Position numbers and translations under genes: made by a program | From: Lingula anatina | Taxonomy: Eukaryota; Brachiopoda; Lingulata; Lingulida; Lingulidae | Assembly (NCBI RefSeq): GCF_001039355.2 | Contig: NW_019775673.1 | Location: 124,001 to 188,000 of the forward strand | DNA: 64,000 bases | Direction of reading: 5' to 3' | In this document: one piece after another, positions 62,683-64,000 of the stretch | How the letters are laid out: each line of letters opens with the position of its first letter | How positions within the stretch are numbered: the first letter of the stretch is position 1 | The notes under the pieces: generated by a model | What the model saw: only the letters and a program-made list of their open reading frames with translations | What the model was told of the DNA's origin: nothing | Database searches by the model: none

Positions 62683-63680
62683 AATATCAAGTCAAATAAT
62701 TTAAACAGTTCATCAAGATCTGCAGGAGCTGCATCTTTTGCAAATAACTATACTCATTAGTATTGACTATAGCTAGTTATTACACAAATCAAATAATCCC
62801 TTTGGTTTTTCATATTCACTATTTTGCTAAGTATGAAAGATATACAAACATACTCTGGGGTGCAGATCCTCTCAATTTTTCCCTTATACCTTTCACCGTC
62901 ATGCTTTACAAACTGTTAAAAAGTCAAGTGATTATCAAGCATTGAAAACTACTGAAGATCCATCAACTTGACTGCCAAAAAAGCCACCCTAAAATAACTT
63001 GTGTGGCATCTACTGTGAAAATACTGTGAAAATCATGCATATATAAAAGCGACACTGACCAGCAGCCCAAGCATTGTCTTGCCATTTTGAGAGGGGATCA
63101 CAATTCTTCCTAGTTCTGTGTTCCGTGACTAAAAGAGGGATAAACTTGTTTTGAGCATTTTTATACATAGTGTTCCACGTAAACAATAGATCTTCAATTT
63201 TTTCTGGCTTATCTGAAGTGAAAAGTATTTACATTTAAACAGAGAGCATCATGTGAAGGCAAAGGATAAGACAAAACCCTAACACTCTGAACACTGCAAA
63301 AAGTTTTTTCTCCAGGATCCAGACAGGTTGAAAATTAATTTCAAACCTTTGGACGCATACTTCAGCACGCTCGGACTAGTCACTGCATTTTATCAATGAC
63401 CTAAGTATTGCAGTGTACATTACACTTGTTGATTTCCTCTGGCGTAATCGATGCAATGGCAATAAGTACAAAAACAGCGGCTAAATCTATAGAATACCGA
63501 TAATCTCCAAAAACACACCCTGATCATGTGCAAGCCTTGTGCACTCTTAAGACATGTATATAAACTACAGAGTCGGCGTTCGTGTCTCTTACTGACACCT
63601 CAAATTTCACAACACGTTTGACCCAGTTTACAAATACAGTAGCTGCAATGGGGGGGACTCCCTAGATACCACATTATTTA
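62683..63680. other. Intronic DNA upstream part, no recognised element
   Basis: Mixed AT-rich DNA becoming more balanced towards the candidate first exon. No further splice-paired exon seen. Confidence 0.42.
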
Positions 63681-63689
63681 CAAACTTAC

Positions 63690-63862
63690 CAGTTACAAAG
63701 TTGTCATATGCTGCCTGTTTAGTATGAGCTTTAACGCTCTCTTGCGAGGTATTCACTTTCTAGCTGAATCCAGGTTGTAAAGTTGTAGTAGTAAGTGCAG
63801 TCTCCTTCCCTCACTTCGCCATTCACAATGCACTAATGCATGCTGGGAAACTAAGCTCACGC
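63690..63862 (-). other. Candidate non-coding first exon of the same minus-strand gene
   Basis: A consensus donor (CTG|GTAAGTTTG) lies on the minus strand, with exon end at 63690. The roughly 170 bases upstream of it contain only very short ATG frames (ATGCATTAG, ATGGCGAAGTGA, ATGACAACTTTGTAA), as expected for a 5' untranslated exon rather than coding sequence. The 5' boundary is a guess based on a TATA-like element about 30 bases further up. Joining it to the acceptor at 46047 would give a 17.6 kb first intron. No transcript evidence is available. Confidence 0.35.
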
Positions 63863-63935
63863 GGAAGGGAATTCCCGTAATTAGGTCACTAAATATAGAG
63901 CATGAAATCTGATCTAGATGCATACAAATCAAGTA
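63834..63935 (-). promoter_or_regulatory. Candidate promoter with ZNF143-like, kB and TATA-like sites
   Basis: Reading the minus strand there is a TATA-like TATATTTA (about 63898-63891), a perfect palindromic GGGAATTCCC (63867-63876, an NF-kB/Rel-type site), an ETS-type GGAA core beside it, and TTTCCCAGCATGC (63850-63838). The last matches the core of the ZNF143/Staf site found at many animal promoters. The local CpG content is higher than in the surrounding DNA. Together with the donor at 63689 this suggests a transcription start near 63.86 kb. The sites are seen; promoter function is inferred. Confidence 0.4.
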
Positions 63936-64000
63936 CAATTCTATCGCATTTTCTCAAAACAGACAGAGCCTAATCTCGTATAGTATTACACGGCAATTGA
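63936..64000. other. DNA upstream of the candidate promoter
   Basis: Only 65 bases remain to the window edge; nothing recognised. Confidence 0.4.

Larger units (their letters stand above)
46047..63689 (-). other. Candidate intron 1 (17.6 kb)
   Basis: The interval between the two modelled exons contains no frame longer than about 95 codons and none that reads as a domain. It holds several fold-back elements, microsatellites, a tandem duplication and two regulatory-looking blocks, all listed separately. The boundaries rest only on splice-site consensus. Confidence 0.3.

Overview
This is an AT-rich, intron-rich animal (metazoan) sequence with almost no protein-coding content. It has no operons, ribosome-binding sites or close-packed genes. 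It has many homopolymer and microsatellite tracts, small fold-back transposon-like elements, and scattered blocks of better balanced base composition that resemble long-range developmental regulatory DNA. An invertebrate deuterostome is my best guess, held with low confidence, because nothing here identifies a species.

One gene model can be supported, on the minus strand. A candidate promoter and non-coding first exon lie at about 63.69-63.94 kb. The exon ends in a consensus splice donor at 63689. A second exon at 45828-46046 has a good acceptor, a short upstream ORF, an N-terminal coding segment of 51-56 codons and a consensus donor. Between them is a 17.6 kb intron (46047-63689). The 45.8 kb to the left (45827-1) would be part of the next intron, since I could not find another convincing exon. 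I do not recognise the protein from its N-terminus.

Region by region: 1-45 kb is AT-rich DNA with about fifteen islands of higher complexity, near 1.4, 2.2, 7.0, 8.9, 11.6, 13.4, 15.6, 18.8, 22.3, 25.2, 31.4, 37.1 and 44.6 kb. Several carry clear homeodomain, POU, NFI-like or PBX-MEIS type sites. Tandem duplications sit at 10.2, 32.2, 37.7 and 43.7 kb, and a near-perfect fold-back element at 20.0 kb. From 46 to 63.7 kb (intron 1) there are three fold-back elements with related ends (50.3, 59.3, 62.5 kb), a long (AT)n tract at 52.7 kb, opposed C and G homopolymers at 49.7-49.9 kb, two regulatory-looking blocks (56.4 and 57.6 kb) and a 393-bp tandem duplication broken by a single N at 60393.

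If the model is right, the window is the 5' end of a gene with very long first introns packed with candidate enhancers, a layout typical of transcription-factor or neural developmental genes. That reading is inference: conservation could not be tested here. I saw no clearly novel molecular system. The best leads are the unidentified N-terminal exon, the 15.6-16.3 kb and 11.6-12.0 kb blocks, and the fold-back element families.
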